Assembly (NCBI GenBank): GCA_947044365.1 | Contig: OX345636.1 | Span: forward strand, 62,927,537 to 62,991,536 | Origin: Petrosia ficiformis | Taxonomy: Eukaryota > Porifera > Demospongiae > Haplosclerida > Petrosiidae | Length of the DNA stretch: 64,000 nucleotides | Direction: 5' to 3' | Shown: positions 1 to 11,946 of the stretch, piece by piece | Layout: every line of letters begins with the position of its first letter | How positions within the stretch are numbered: the stretch's first letter is position 1 | Position numbers and translations under genes: made by a program | Notes under the pieces: generated by a model | Told to the model about the DNA's origin: nothing | What the model saw: the letters and a program-made list of their open reading frames with translations, nothing else | The model's database searches: none

Positions 1-2043
1 GATCAACAAGCCAGCAGCAGGGAAACGAGATACCCTTCCAGCTGTGAGTCAAGCTGGCAAGGGTTGTCTACAAAGACTCAAACATGTATACCAGTATCTC
101 CTATTACTTCAAATACTACTTACAAGGTTGGTGCAACTATCCATGGTTCTTTAGTTTCTTTTACTCTTGATACAGGGGCAGCTGTTACTTTAATTTGTAA
201 GGATGTTTGGGACTCAGTGAAGTCTACAGATCACCGCTTAGAGATGTGGAATGGACAAAATCTTATTGGAGTTGAAGGAACACCTCTGCAAGTTCATGGG
301 TACACAAAAACAACTATCCAGTTAGCAGGGGAGCAGTTCCATGTGAGAGTGATTGTCGTTGACTCTCTCACAACTGAAGCTATATTGGGTATGGACTTTC
401 TTGAAGCTAACGACTGTACTATCGATATTGGCAAAAAGCAACTACTATTCCCTAAGTTGAAATTGTCCATCCCCTTGAAGGATGGAGCTGTTGCCCACAT
501 TGGAGTAACACTCACTACATCATTGCACATCCCGGCTATGAGTGAAATTGAAGTCACGGCAAAGATAAATGGTGTCAGTAACACTGGGACTTGGCTGCTG
601 AAAGAAAAAGATTCCAGAAAACTTCCAGTAAGAGTAGCGCGTGCTTTAGTCTGTCCTAATTCGAACAATGTTCCTGTTCACCTCCTGAATGTCGAATCAA
701 CATCAGTCACCGTGTATAAAAACACACAAATAGCTACTATGGAGCGAATTGAGGAAGGAATTGATGAAGATATGATCAATATATCTACTATCGAATCTCA
801 TAATTTAACAGAGGAGAAAAAGCAAATGCTGTGGAGTATAGTTGAGCAATGTTGAAAAGATTTTAGTGAGGAGCAGAGAAGGGCCTTTTTTCACTTATTA
901 ATTACCTATGCCGATGTATTCACCGTGTCTAAAATGGATGTAGGTCGAACAGGCAAACTTAAACTTTCAATATTTACTGGAAATGCTACACAAGTTAGAC
1001 AATCTACAAGATGAATTCCAGTACACAGAAGAGATGAAGTACATAAACTGCTGAAAGATATGCTTCGTGATGACATCATAGAACCATCAAGCAGTCCATG
1101 GGCATCACCAATTGTTTTTGTCTGGAAAAAAGATGGAAGTGTTAGGATGTGCATTGATTGTCGAAAATTAAATGCTATTTCTCGGAAAGATGCTTCCCCC
1201 CTACCCAGCATCGATGATACCTTGGATATCTTATCAGGATCCAAATGGTTTAGTACACTAGATTTGATAAGGGGATATTGGCAGGTAGAAGTTGCCAAAG
1301 AAGATTGAGACAAGACAGCATTCTGCACGCAAGAGGGGCTTTTTGAGTTTAAAGTTATGCCTTTCGGATTATGTAATGCTCCAGCAACTTTTCAAAGATT
1401 GATGAACTTGGTCTTGGCTGGTTTGCAATGGTCCAGTTGCCTAGTATACCTAGATGATATCATAATAGTAGGCAGTACCTTTGAGGAACACATGGAACGA
1501 AGTAAGGCAGTATTGGAAAGATTAAGCAAAGCAGAGTTAAAGTTACAACTATCGAAGTGCAGATTCTTCCAGCAAGAGTTCCAGTATTTAGGTCATGTTG
1601 TCTCTAAGCATGGAATTTCTACTGATCCATCAAAGATAGAGAAGGTAATACAGTGGCCTATTCCGTGTTCCAAGAAAGAGGTTCAACAGTTTCTGGGATT
1701 TGCTGGTTATTACAGGAGACTAATCAGAGATTTTTCAACCACTGCCAGACCTTTACACAAGCTGGCTGAGCGATTCTGTTCCTTCAATTGGGCAGAAGAG
1801 TGTGAACAGTCTTTCAATCAGCTAAGACAAACCCTCACATCAGCTCCTGTTTTAGCATTTCCTGAATTCAGTAAGAGTTTTACATTAGACACAGATGCTA
1901 GTAGTACTGAAATTGGAGCAGTCCTATCCCAAGTACATGACAATGGAGGTGAGAGAATTATTGTTTATGCGAGCCAATTACTTAGTAGATCTGAACGAAG
2001 TTATTGTGTCACCAGACGAGAACTCTTAGCTGTTGTCCATTTT
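1..2043 (+). pseudogene. pol: gypsy pol, protease and reverse transcriptase part (broken)
   Basis: Read in frame 1 and open to the left edge of the window. An aspartic protease with the active-site DTGA motif lies near base 170. The reverse transcriptase follows (about 1030-1750) with FSTLDLIRGYWQ near 1250, the MPFGLCNAPATFQ block near 1357 and the catalytic YLDD near 1447. The start of RNase H (TDAS, near 1888) is in the same frame. Stops are TGA at 853-855, 1012-1014 and 1306-1308. At the last two, family members usually carry arginine, so CGA to TGA change is the simple explanation. The frame is lost near 2043 inside the RNase H block by a one-base loss or two-base gain. Cellular role if intact: copying element RNA into DNA. 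Confidence 0.93.
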
Positions 2044-3815
2044 TACACTACTTTCGTCCTTATCTTTTAGGTCAAGGATTTGTATTAAGGACTGATCATG
2101 GATCGCTTACATGGCTAACAAATTTTCGAGAACCTGAAGGGCAGTTAGCACGTTGGTTGGAAAGACTACAAGAGTATGACTTCGGAGTTGTTCACAGACG
2201 GGGTAAGAAATACACAAATGCTGATGTACTATCTCAACTACATTGTCGACAATGTGTTCGGGAAAATCATAACAGTACCGAAATCGAGTTATATGTATCA
2301 GATGAAATCGTGGCTGCAATTCAGGTGATTGGTAACCGAGATACCAAGGAGTTACTCCAGTTTCAACTAAATGACCTTGTAGTAGGACCAATACTGAGAG
2401 CAAAGCAAATAGGTGAGAAACCCACAGATAATGCAGTACTGAAACAGAACCCCCAAGGACGTAGGTTACAACAAATATGGGAACAGTTAGTACTTAAGAA
2501 TGGACTGTTATTCCGGAAGTTTGAAAGTCAGGATTGAACATCATCCTATTTACAGTGGGTGGTCCCCAGTAGTTTACAGAAAGAGATTTTGGATGAACCA
2601 CATGGTGAAACACAATGTGGGCACCTCGGAGAGGAAAAGACTCTCAGTCGTCTTAAGGAAAGATTCTACTGGCCAGGTCACTGGAATGATGTTAGAAACT
2701 GGTGTAACACATGTGCTACATGTGCCACTAGGAAATCTGTAGGAGCAAAGAATAGAGCACCCTTACAAACTATTAGGGCAGGGTACCCAATGCAAGTGGT
2801 TGCCGTTGACATCCTTGGTCCTTTGCCAGAAAGTGATGGAGGTAACAGTTACATACTTGTAGCCGGTAGCTGTTTCACTTGATGGATGAAAGCTTATGCT
2901 ATCCCAAACCAAGAAGCAAAAACTGTTGTAGATAAATTGGTTAATGAACTATTTTGTCGCTTTTCATCTCCCGAGCAATTACATTCTGATGAAGGGAGAC
3001 AATTTGAATCGGAGTTACTGAAGGAAGTATGTAAGCTGCTAAATATTCACAAGGCAAGGACTACACCATACCATCCACAGAGTGACGGACTAGTAGAGCG
3101 ATTTAATTGTACTTCACTTCACATGCTAGCTACATCTGTTAAGGATCATCCATTTGATTGGGAAATGCAGTTGCCAAAGGTCTGTATGGCATACAATACA
3201 AGCATTCAATCATCTACTGGGTATTCTCCATTCTTAATCATGTTTGGCCGTAAAGCAAGGATACCAATTGATCTTATGTATGGATTCAACTACCAAAGGG
3301 AAGAGGAACCAAATGAATATATAGCTGACTTGCAAAAGACTATGTCTTCAGCTTACGGAATAATGAGAGATAACATGAATGTACAACATGAATGACAGAA
3401 AGAATATTATAACCGCAAAGTGCATGGTGACCCATACAACATTGGAGATCGGGTCTGGTTACATTCACCTGTGATTACTCCAGGAAAATCAAAGAAATTC
3501 CATCATCCTTGGACTGGCCCCTACATTGTCATTAAGAAGCTGTCGGATACTACCTATCGTATTCAACATCATAACAAAAAGAACAAACGACTTGTTGTCC
3601 ATTTTGACAGATTAAAATGGTGCCATCCTGACACTCGTTTTTCTGAGGGAATAATCAGATCTAACACATGCATAACAGCTCAACCAGCACAAACATCTAG
3701 CATTGGTGAGAATTTGGAGCTAGTCGATGACTATCCTGATGAGTTACCTACCCGACGTTATCCCATATGCACCAGGCACCCACCAAATTGTTTTCAAGAG
3801 GAGGGAGTGATGTAA
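2044..3815 (+). pseudogene. pol: gypsy pol, RNase H end and integrase (broken)
   Basis: This continues pol in frame 3 after the frameshift. The end of RNase H (LRTDHGSLTWL near 2090) and the tether are followed by the integrase. Its HHCC zinc-binding module is at about 2600-2730 (PHGETQCGH, then CNTCATC). The core has D in AVDILG (near 2805), D in HSDEG (near 2985) and E in GLVERFN (near 3090), so the DDE set is present. A C-terminal region rich in basic and aromatic residues runs to a TAA at 3813-3815, which lies inside the first bases of the LTR. Stops at 2535-2537, 2880-2882 and 3393-3395 are all TGA. I see no clear chromodomain. Confidence 0.92.
3798..3808 (+). other. polypurine tract (plus-strand primer)
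   Basis: The purine run AGAGGAGGGAG sits immediately upstream of the LTR, the expected place for the plus-strand priming site of an LTR retrotransposon. Three bases (TGA) separate it from the LTR start as I place it. Confidence 0.75.
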
Positions 3816-4086
3816 TGAGGCCAACTTATAGACCTCATCATTGGACTCGAAGTGTTAACTTACCTTACAGACCTCATAATTGTACTCATATGTGTTAACT
3901 ATATCTTATCATCTGTACCTTATATCTTTTTGTTAGACAGTGCCTTACTTTTGTTAGTTGTTCTTTTGTTTTCTATATTCTATTTAAGTTGTGTAATTCT
4001 TAGTCATGTGGTCGTTGAATACAGTTCTAAACTCTCTTTAACTCTGTCAATAATATTCTGTTACGTGGTGAGACCGCACCATTACA
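3811..4086 (+). repeat. 3' long terminal repeat
   Basis: It begins TGTAATG and ends CATTACA, a perfect 7-base terminal inverted repeat typical of LTR ends, giving 276 bp. The pol stop codon overlaps its first bases. The 5' partner lies outside the window, so the boundaries rest on the inverted ends and the upstream polypurine tract. Open frames inside it (for example 3852-4142) are chance. Confidence 0.8.
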
Positions 4087-4309
4087 TAAGCATCACACTC
4101 TGGAACAACACATTGGGAATAGTTTCACTGTCCTCGCACTGATTTAGTAAGGGCTGAAAAAGCAGCTTTTTGCTCCACGTTAGCTATCAGATTTCCATCT
4201 TTTCACCATGATTATTTTCAACATAAGCCTTTTTACCATCTTATTCTACCTCCAGGACCAGCTCCTCCTTGAATTAAATGAGCTATGCATATTATATGAC
4301 TTCCAGTGA

Positions 4310-4990
4310 TTTCAACATCTTCAAACATAGGTAGCTCACTACATGAAATAAGGGCTGATTTTAATGGAATGAAACAGTTTGGTGTTTTAATCGCAAAGAA
4401 TGTAATACAGATGTTGTTGAACCATTTCTATTGCAACCACTTATGTCCACCATATGATGTAGCACCCCATCAGATTTCTCTGATAACCATCTAACAGCTG
4501 CTCGTACATTACCACATAACATTACCCTAGTTATGACATGAACTTCACTAAATTCTTTCTTACTTGTGTTTCTCAACAACCTGTCACATCTAAGTGTTTC
4601 CTGAAGAGGTAGATCAATTTTTTCTTCCTTGCACATCATAATCCTTCTCTTCATAAACCTTCTAATATCGGCAATTTCTTGACCATTCGAACCCTTTGTA
4701 ATTAATATACAAGTACTAAATACAATGAGATGATCAGCTGTATAATTACAGCTGGCAAAATAGAAACCTTTTCAGATAATAAATCGATGTATTTATGACT
4801 AAGAGCCCCACCTTTGGAGAATATAAAGCTTGCCTTGTAGATGAGCGACAGAACTGTAATGCTAACCCAAAGTATCTCTTTAGTCGACTAACAAGCACTG
4901 AATCATACGCTTTCTTCATAAGCTCATCCACAACAGCTTGTACATCCTCCAAATATATTACGGTATCAATATCAACTTCACTAACCCTTC
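4310..4990 (-). pseudogene. fragment of a non-LTR retroelement N-terminal region
   Basis: Two minus-strand stretches (4654-4361 and 4952-4746) look like decayed pieces of the region upstream of the reverse transcriptase in invertebrate non-LTR elements. The first has the pattern VRAAVRWLSEKSDGVL followed by a short LHSLRLKH segment, close to a recurrent motif I remember from such proteins. The second has an EDVQAVVDELMKKAYD stretch. The frames are short and interrupted, and no catalytic motif is present. Identification is from memory of a pattern and is tentative. Confidence 0.4.
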
Positions 4991-5399
4991 AATGATTTCC
5001 CAAACTGGAACTGTGAGACACATCAGAAACATTCATAAATGACATTGTGATGTTTTTGGCCCCAGTGGCAAGGGCTGAGCTTTGACAAGTCTCGAGATGT
5101 CAGACTTTGAGCCCACTTCCTGCCTTATACTCAACTCATTTTGACAACTCTCCAACTTCCTCGGCAAACATGCATCGATTTCCCCTTTTCACACATAAAC
5201 AACACACATGCTGACACTAACGCCATTACATGTGCAACATCGAGCCACCGTTATCGTCATTATTATGGCTTGTAGGGCCATTCCTACAATCGCTTTCCAC
5301 GGACTTTAATGTATATAATTATATATATACATATAACATTATATTCTCGTGTTCCTTATGTGAGTATGCGTAGTTAAGCAAGTTAACGTCTTCCAGGGA
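4991..5399. other. no gene seen
   Basis: About 400 bp of ordinary AT-rich sequence between the non-LTR scrap and the first duplicated segment. I see no reading frame, repeat or structure worth naming. Confidence 0.6.
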
Positions 5400-6777
5400 C
5401 TCGGTTACGCTATATAGAACAGCAGAAAGAAATCGTTGTAGGAACCGGAACTAATACCTAGCTATTCCACCTGAAATATATTCTAAAAGTTCTACAATGC
5501 TATTTAAAGGTAAGGAGAGAAAGTAATAACAAAAATAGATTGTTGTGTTTCAGGCATAATAAAATGAGTAATGATTACCGAATGCTTTGCTGGACACCGC
5601 AAAGCAGTCATAGTGATACTTTTTTCTCTAAAATTATATCTACTATTATTACTATTGTTGTTATCATTCCTATTATTATTATTATTATTATTATCATTAT
5701 TATTAATTACTATTATTACTATATATTATCATTATTCTTTCTATTATTATTATGAGATAAAAGTGAATGCATGCCAACATACCAAGTTCAAGGTAAAGGA
5801 AGGGTAACTTCTATTATAATATACAAAACCACAGAAAATACTTTTTATGATGACGAAAACTCTGCCAACATATTTCTCTTCAATGTGAGAACCTGAAGAT
5901 GTAGATAAAATGAGGAAATAGCATTTACAGTTTTATATGAAGGACATAAAAGGAGTGTTTAGCTGAATCATCATTCAAATTTCATTTTTACTGATACACC
6001 TTTTAGTTGAAAGGAGTTTGGATTAGTAGATATCATGTATATAACTAATGAAATGCAATGTATTGTTGAGGCAAGCCTGAGGCTGTTTTACTGCGTTGCT
6101 GAAATAGCACATGGCTGTTTGTTATAAATGGAACAGACCTTCAGCTCCAAATAATATATTCATGTTGTTACAAATAAGGGAAAACAAGGTAAGCGAGCTG
6201 GATTTAAACAAAGATCATTAGCTGTATACAATTGTTTGTCCATTCTTTTATTCAGTTGGCTACACTAAATTGGGTTTACATGTGTTGTAATAAAGCACAG
6301 GAACTATAGTACAGTATATCTATAGTATGCAGTGTACAACCTAGCTGTGATAATTGCTAATGAAATATTTGTGGAATAAACAGATATCATATAACTACTA
6401 TAGAATGTCATAATTAACATATTCTGGAATGTGCCAGTACTGTAGCCAGTACTGTAGCTATACTGCTTACTATACCGATATAATATAATATATTGTGATG
6501 TTTTTGCCATCAAGAATGAAACATATCTCAGAGGATTATGTTGTCTTTGTCCTCAAGTGATGGCAATTAAAATAACTGATTCATATTCACAGATACTGAG
6601 AACATGACATTCAGCAGTTTGCAATGATTATTGGAATTGTATTAGGATCAAACTGGCATTTTGCTTCAAACTGTTATCCATTGTACTATATAGACAATTC
6701 GCCACTAACTGAGTATAAGTCTGAGTTGAACGCATAAATTGGTTATTTTAATAGACAAACAATTCAATACTTATGAG

Positions 6778-7113
6778 CAGTGGCGTAACTGAACCAGGCC
6801 CCGGGCAACACAAATTTTTTTTTTTAATTTAACTTTCATTATTATATTTTTAATACACACACTTATTCTGTCATCTAAATTCATGATCAGTGTTTGTACA
6901 CTGCTTTTGAGCACTGTGACTCTTTCCACCAGTGTAATACAACAGAAATATAACAGAAATAAAGCCGGAAGCCAAAATTTCCCATCAGTTTGGTTTTTTT
7001 AACTCTGAAAATACCTTAGCTTCTGGGGGGGGGCAGCCCCCAGATGCCCTGATTTACAACTCTCAATTTCTTGGCCCTGCCATCACTAAACACTCAGTTA
7101 TGCCCTGCCACTG
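6778..7113. mobile_element. hAT-type MITE, copy A
   Basis: The ends CAGTGGCGTAACT and ...GCCACTG form a terminal inverted repeat starting with CAG, as in hAT elements. The flanks carry the perfect 8-bp target duplication CTTATGAG (6770-6777 and 7114-7121). There is no transposase, so it is non-autonomous. An internal G-run next to GGCAGCCCCCAG (near 7025) is the short version of the poly-G in the second copy. Confidence 0.88.
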
Positions 7114-7324
7114 CTTATGAGGCTCTTGTGGATGTCTTAACAAAAATCATAATGCATTTCCTATATATAGTAGGTACATGTACATGAAATGCAATTATGA
7201 TTAACATTTTATCTGGTTATAAGTATATAACTATATAGTATTATATAAATGATATGATCACAATCATGAATGCACGTATTAATTTCCAAAGGATATTGTA
7301 CAAACCAATGTTGTATACCTATAA

Positions 7325-7612
7325 GTGTACACATGTATAGCTGTATGCATGAATAGCTGTACACATGTACTGTACGTATACACATGTACCGTACACGTAC
7401 ACATGTACTGCACACATTACAGTACACATGTATTATAAACATGTATAGCTTTACACCTGTATACTGTACATATACACATGTGCTGTACACATATATGTAT
7501 ATACCTGTGCACATGTACTGTACTCATGTATAGTTGTACCATGCATATATTTGTACACATACGCATGTACTGTAAACTTGTATATCTGTATACATGCACT
7601 GTACTCAGCAAT
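7325..7612. repeat. degenerate tandem tract rich in TGTACACATG
   Basis: Imperfect repeats of roughly 20-30 bp built from ACATGTACTGTACACAT-like words. The words are close to self-complementary, so open frames appear on both strands and mean nothing. The paralogous tract lies at 11637-11946. Confidence 0.75.
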
Positions 7613-8112
7613 TCTTTTTACAAAAAATGCAGCATACATGATCAGAAAAGTGTTAAACTTTTTGTAATGAGTGCATAATGTGATAGAACAACAGACAGAA
7701 AATGTCTCAACAATCATTTGCTGTTAAAATTTGTTTTTACTCATATTCACACTTAAACACAGTTTGCTTATTTAACTATACAATTATTTAGCTACATGAT
7801 TTGTATAATGTAAGTGCTGTAGTATACATATAAGGTTTGCAGCTTTATGCCTGTTCTTTTAGTGTGATGTTGTCAGTTCATAGTTTTATGTAGTTGGAGA
7901 AGTACTGACTTGTAAACTGTGGAATCATGTCAGGCATCATACACAATCAATTTGCATACATTATACCCATTGAATAACATCATTCTAACACTAAAAACTA
8001 AGAATCCAAACTACCTCTGTGACACTGAAATTCGGTAATTATATAATTGAAATATACATGCTCATCGCTATATATGGTGACAACCTTTGAGGTTACCAAA
8101 AGTATTTGTTAA

Positions 8113-8372
8113 CACTTGGTATCAAGAAGATGAAAGGTCCTGATATCAAGTTTCTAATTTGCTGCTATAACGAATGCACCAGCCTGGCTAACTTGTAAGC
8201 ATTGAAAGAATGAGGTATAATAATGTGAGTATGTGTGCAAAAGCTAAAACTGAAAGTGTAAACTAGCTAAAATAGTCCTGTGAAGAGGAAATGGAATTCC
8301 AACAGTTTATATAAAGTTAATACACACATACATATTATTATATATATATATATATATAATATATATATATAC

Positions 8373-8423
<51 letters not shown>

Positions 8424-9676
8424 TATACACATATATATACAAGTGTGTGTATAAGTATATGTGTGTATTTACATTGGCATAAGTATGTGTATGGATATAT
8501 ATGTTTGTGTGTGTGTGTGTGTGCATGTGTGTGTGTGCGTGTGTGTGTGTACAGTATATTCCTATATATATATATAATTATATATATATATATATTTATT
8601 TATATTTATTATTTATGTACGGTTGGAATGCCATTTCCTCTTCACAGGTGCTAATAACACATTAATGAACATATTAAACCAATCTAATTACTACCACATC
8701 AAAACAAGGGAATATGTATATGTATGTATGCATGTACATATTTGTGCACATGTGAATATGTATATGTGTGTGAATGGATACAAGTGTGTGTATAAGTACG
8801 TGTGTGTGTTTACATTTGTATAAGTATATGTATGTGAGTGTACATGTGTGTGTATGAAAATGTGTAAAATACATATGTATTTTGGGTGGCAGGGGACTTG
8901 TCCATCTCTTTGAGGGGACAGAGCAGTACCATCACCTACAAAGCATGACCTATTCTGCCATTTAATAAAATCTGTACCTCTGGGCCTGCTCTCCTCTGAC
9001 CACACAAATGCTGCATTGTGTACATGTATACAGTATATGCAGCTCCTATTTGTAGCTATAATTATAATTACATATGCACGTATGTTTTACAATAGTGTTT
9101 TTTTATTTATTTATTTATTTATTATTTATTATTTTTGTTTTTTCCTTTTTTTTATTAGTTTAATTTTAAAAATACATCAATTATTTCATTTTATTTTAAA
9201 CCGGTCCTCAGGGGAGCTCCACAATCCGGTCATTGCAGAACCTTTAGTTTCGGCCTTTTAATCTCCCAACTTATGGATTACTATGGAATGGGCAGGGCCA
9301 CTCCACACTTGGAGTCCGGTATTTCAGTTTTGTTTATCATTGCACATGTGGTTATGTAATTTAACTATCAACATACACATATACCTCATTGTTTCAGGTT
9401 GAATGGTCTAGTCTGTAATAGGCTACCGCTTCTTAGTTTAGGTGACTTGGCAAAAATGGCTTAATATTGCTTATGTGATCTTCACTGTTTAAAGAAAATG
9501 ATAAATAAAGGTAATTATAAAAAAAGTACTTGTAGTTAAGTATAATCAGAAAACGTATACTTGTGCAATATTATATTACATAAATATAATTGTAATTATA
9601 TAATTATTGTTATTATTACAATATTGTATATATACTTTTTTAATATACATAATATATATAATTATACATATATATG
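8113..9676 (+). repeat. left arm of a long inverted repeat
   Basis: From CACTTGGTATCAAGAAG at 8113, the sequence matches the reverse complement of 17985 leftwards. Shared blocks include TGCTGCTATAACGAATGCACC (8161 / 17964), the GTGAAGAGGAAATGG satellite unit, the GGGCCTGCTCTCCTCTGACC block (8981 / 14990), the 9205-9445 / 14550-14790 block and the TGCAATATTATATTACATAA block (9563 / 14000). The arm starts right after TTAA (8109-8112). Copy B of the upstream segment has the same flank and TTAA but no arm (12414-12417), so 8113 is a real junction. No gene is present. Confidence 0.8.
8338..8600. repeat. (TA)n and (GT)n microsatellite
   Basis: A long TA run (about 8338-8420), then GT-rich and TG-rich runs (8440-8560) and another TA run (8563-8596). 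The reading frames across it are low-complexity artefacts. Confidence 0.95.
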
Positions 9677-11052
9677 TCAAGTGAAGGGTGCGACTCGTAA
9701 TAGAATGTGCGCTCGCGCTATACAGAACAGCAGAATGAAATCTGCTTGTATAAACTAGAACTAATGGCTTCTTTAAAGGTAAGGTGAGTATAAAACCAAA
9801 ATAATAACAATAATAGACTGTTGTGTTCATGCATAATAAAATCAGCCATGATTACTGAATGCTGGACACCACAAAGAGGTCCTAGTGATACTTTCTTCTC
9901 TGTAATTATATCTTGTTAATTTCTATTGTTACTACTATTATTGTTCTTATTATTATTGTTATCACCATTATTATTAATAACTATTATCATTATTGTTTCT
10001 ATTATTATTATGAATTCAAATTGAGGCATGCTAACATACCAAGTTCAAGGTAATGGAATGGTAACTTCTATGATAATTTACAAAACCACAAAAAATTCCC
10101 TTTCTGATGACAGTGACTAAGCCAACTTATTTCACTTCAATGCGAGAACCTGGAGATGTAGATACAATGCATTTATAGTTTTATATGAAAGACATAAAAG
10201 CAGTGTTTAGCTGAATCATCATTCAAAATTCATTTTACTTATACAGTTTTTAGTTGAAGTGAGTTTGGATTAGTAGATATCATGTATATAACTAGCAATG
10301 TATTGTTGAGGCAAGCCTGAGGCTGTTTTACTGTGTTGCTGAAATAGTACATGGCTGTATGTTATAAAGGGAACAGACATTCAGCTCCAAATAATATATT
10401 CATGTTGTTACAAATAAGGGAAAACAAGGTAAGTGAGCTGGATTTAACCAAAGGATGATGAGTGGTATACAATTGTTTGTTCATTCTTTTATTCAGTTGA
10501 CTACACAAAATTGCATTTACATGTGTTGTAATAAAGCACAGGTACTTAACAAAACAGTACAATGTACAGTATATGTATAATATATAGTGTATATATATAG
10601 TACAACCTAGCTGTGATAATTGCTAACGAAATATTTGTGGAATAAACAGATATCATATAACTACTATAGAATGTCATAATTAACATATTCTGAAATGTGC
10701 TTATAATAACAAGTACTACTGCTTAGTAGTGATTTAATATATTTATTGTGTTGTTTTTGCTATCAAGAATGAAACACATCTTATTTTTAGTCACAGAAAT
10801 ATGTTGTCTTTGTCCTCAAGTGATGAGAATTTAAATAACAGATAGATACTGAGAACACATGCAGGTATATGAAATTCAGCTATTTTCAATGATTATTGGA
10901 ATGGTATCAGGAATCAATCTGGTCAATCTGGTATTTTGCTTCAATCGTTCATCCATTGTACTATATAGACAATTCTCCTCTAACTGAGTATAAGTCTGAG
11001 TTTAACACATAAATTGGTTATTTTAATAGACGATCAATTCAATACTTATGAG

Positions 11053-11309
11053 CAGTAGAGTGACTGAATCCGGGTCCACTTGGGCCGGGCCCGGGCAACA
11101 CTAATTTTTAAAAATTTTATTTCTGTTATTACATTTTTAATAAACACACTTATTCTCTCATCTAAATTCATGATCAGTGTTTGTACACCGCTTTTTAACA
11201 CTCTGACTCTTTCCACCAGTGTAATATAGTAGAAATATAAGAGAAATAAAGCCATAAGCCAAAATTACCCCTCAGTTTGGTTTTTTAACTGTGAAAAAAC
11301 CTCAGCTTC

Positions 11310-11341
<32 letters not shown>

Positions 11342-11414
11342 CCCCTCATACGCCCTGCTTTACAACTCTCAATTTCTTGGCCCTGCCATCACTAAACACT
11401 CAGTTACGCCACTG
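11053..11414. mobile_element. hAT-type MITE, copy B, with poly-G expansion
   Basis: The same MITE as at 6778-7113, flanked by the same 8-bp duplication CTTATGAG (11045-11052 and 11415-11422). The shared target site shows it was already in place when the surrounding segment duplicated. The right end GTTACGCCACTG matches the TIR better than copy A does. Confidence 0.88.
11310..11336 (+). repeat. 27-base G homopolymer
   Basis: An uninterrupted run of 27 G inside the hAT MITE, where copy A has about nine. Such a run can fold into G-quadruplexes, and its exact length is a likely sequencing or assembly uncertainty. Confidence 0.9.
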
Positions 11415-11636
11415 CTTATGAGGCTGTTTTGGATAACTTAATAAAAACAATAATACATTTTCTATATAATTATAGTAGGTACATGTACATGAAATACAAG
11501 TATGATTAACATTTCAACTGGTTATAAGTATATAACTATATAGCATAAAAGAATTTTATGATCACAATCATGAATGCACATACATCAATTGGACAGTATT
11601 GATAATTTCAAAATGACATAGTGCAAACAAATAACT

Positions 11637-11946
11637 GTACACGTGTATAGCTGTATGCATGAATAGCTGTACACATGTACTGTGCACATACATATGTACT
11701 GTACCCATACACATGTACTGTACATAAACACATGTGGTATACACATTTCAGTACACATGTATTATACACATGTATAGTTTTACATCTATATACTGTAGGA
11801 TAACTGTACATATACAAAATGTGCTGTACACATGTACTGTACTCATGCATAGCTGTACCATGTATATACTGTGCACATACGCATGTACTGTAAACTTGTA
11901 TAGCTGCATACATGTACTGCACACATACACATGTACTGTACTCAGC
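11637..11946. repeat. degenerate tandem tract, copy B
   Basis: The paralogue of 7325-7612, with the same TGTACACATGTACTG-like words and different copy number. Confidence 0.75.

Larger units (their letters stand above)
1..4086 (+). mobile_element. Ty3/gypsy LTR retrotransposon, 5' part outside the window
   Basis: The domain order protease, reverse transcriptase, RNase H, integrase is that of Ty3/gypsy. It is followed by a polypurine tract (about 3798-3808) and a 3' LTR (3811-4086). Gag and the 5' LTR would lie before base 1, so the target-site duplication cannot be checked; TAAGC just after 4086 is the expected right copy. The pol frame is broken by six TGA codons and one frameshift, so this copy cannot make a full polyprotein. 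The three integrase acidic positions and the YLDD motif remain, which points to fairly recent decay. Confidence 0.95.
5400..8112 (+). repeat. segmental duplication, copy A
   Basis: This segment recurs in the same orientation at about 9700-12417. Shared landmarks in order: the GAACAGCAGAA start, an ATT-rich microsatellite (5640-5755), the GAGGCAAGCCTGAGGCTGTT block (6068 / 10310), a hAT-type MITE with the same 8-bp target duplication (6770 / 11045), a TGTACACATG-rich tandem tract, and the GACACTGAAATTCGGTAATT block (8021 / 12329). The copies differ by scattered substitutions and small indels, so the duplication is not recent. No protein-coding gene is visible. Copy A ends at a TTAA (8109-8112) where the inverted-repeat arm begins. 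Confidence 0.85.

Noticed and set aside
3852..4142. 96-codon hydrophobic frame after gypsy pol
   Set aside because: Lies within the LTR and just beyond; no envelope-like motif or independent support.
7209..7717. Overlapping frames rich in Tyr, Cys, His and Val near 7.2-7.7 kb and 11.6-12.0 kb
   Set aside because: Translation of TGTACACATG-type tandem DNA in every frame.
8280..8874. Frames encoding runs of Ile-Tyr and Thr-His
   Set aside because: Translations of TA, GT and CA microsatellites.
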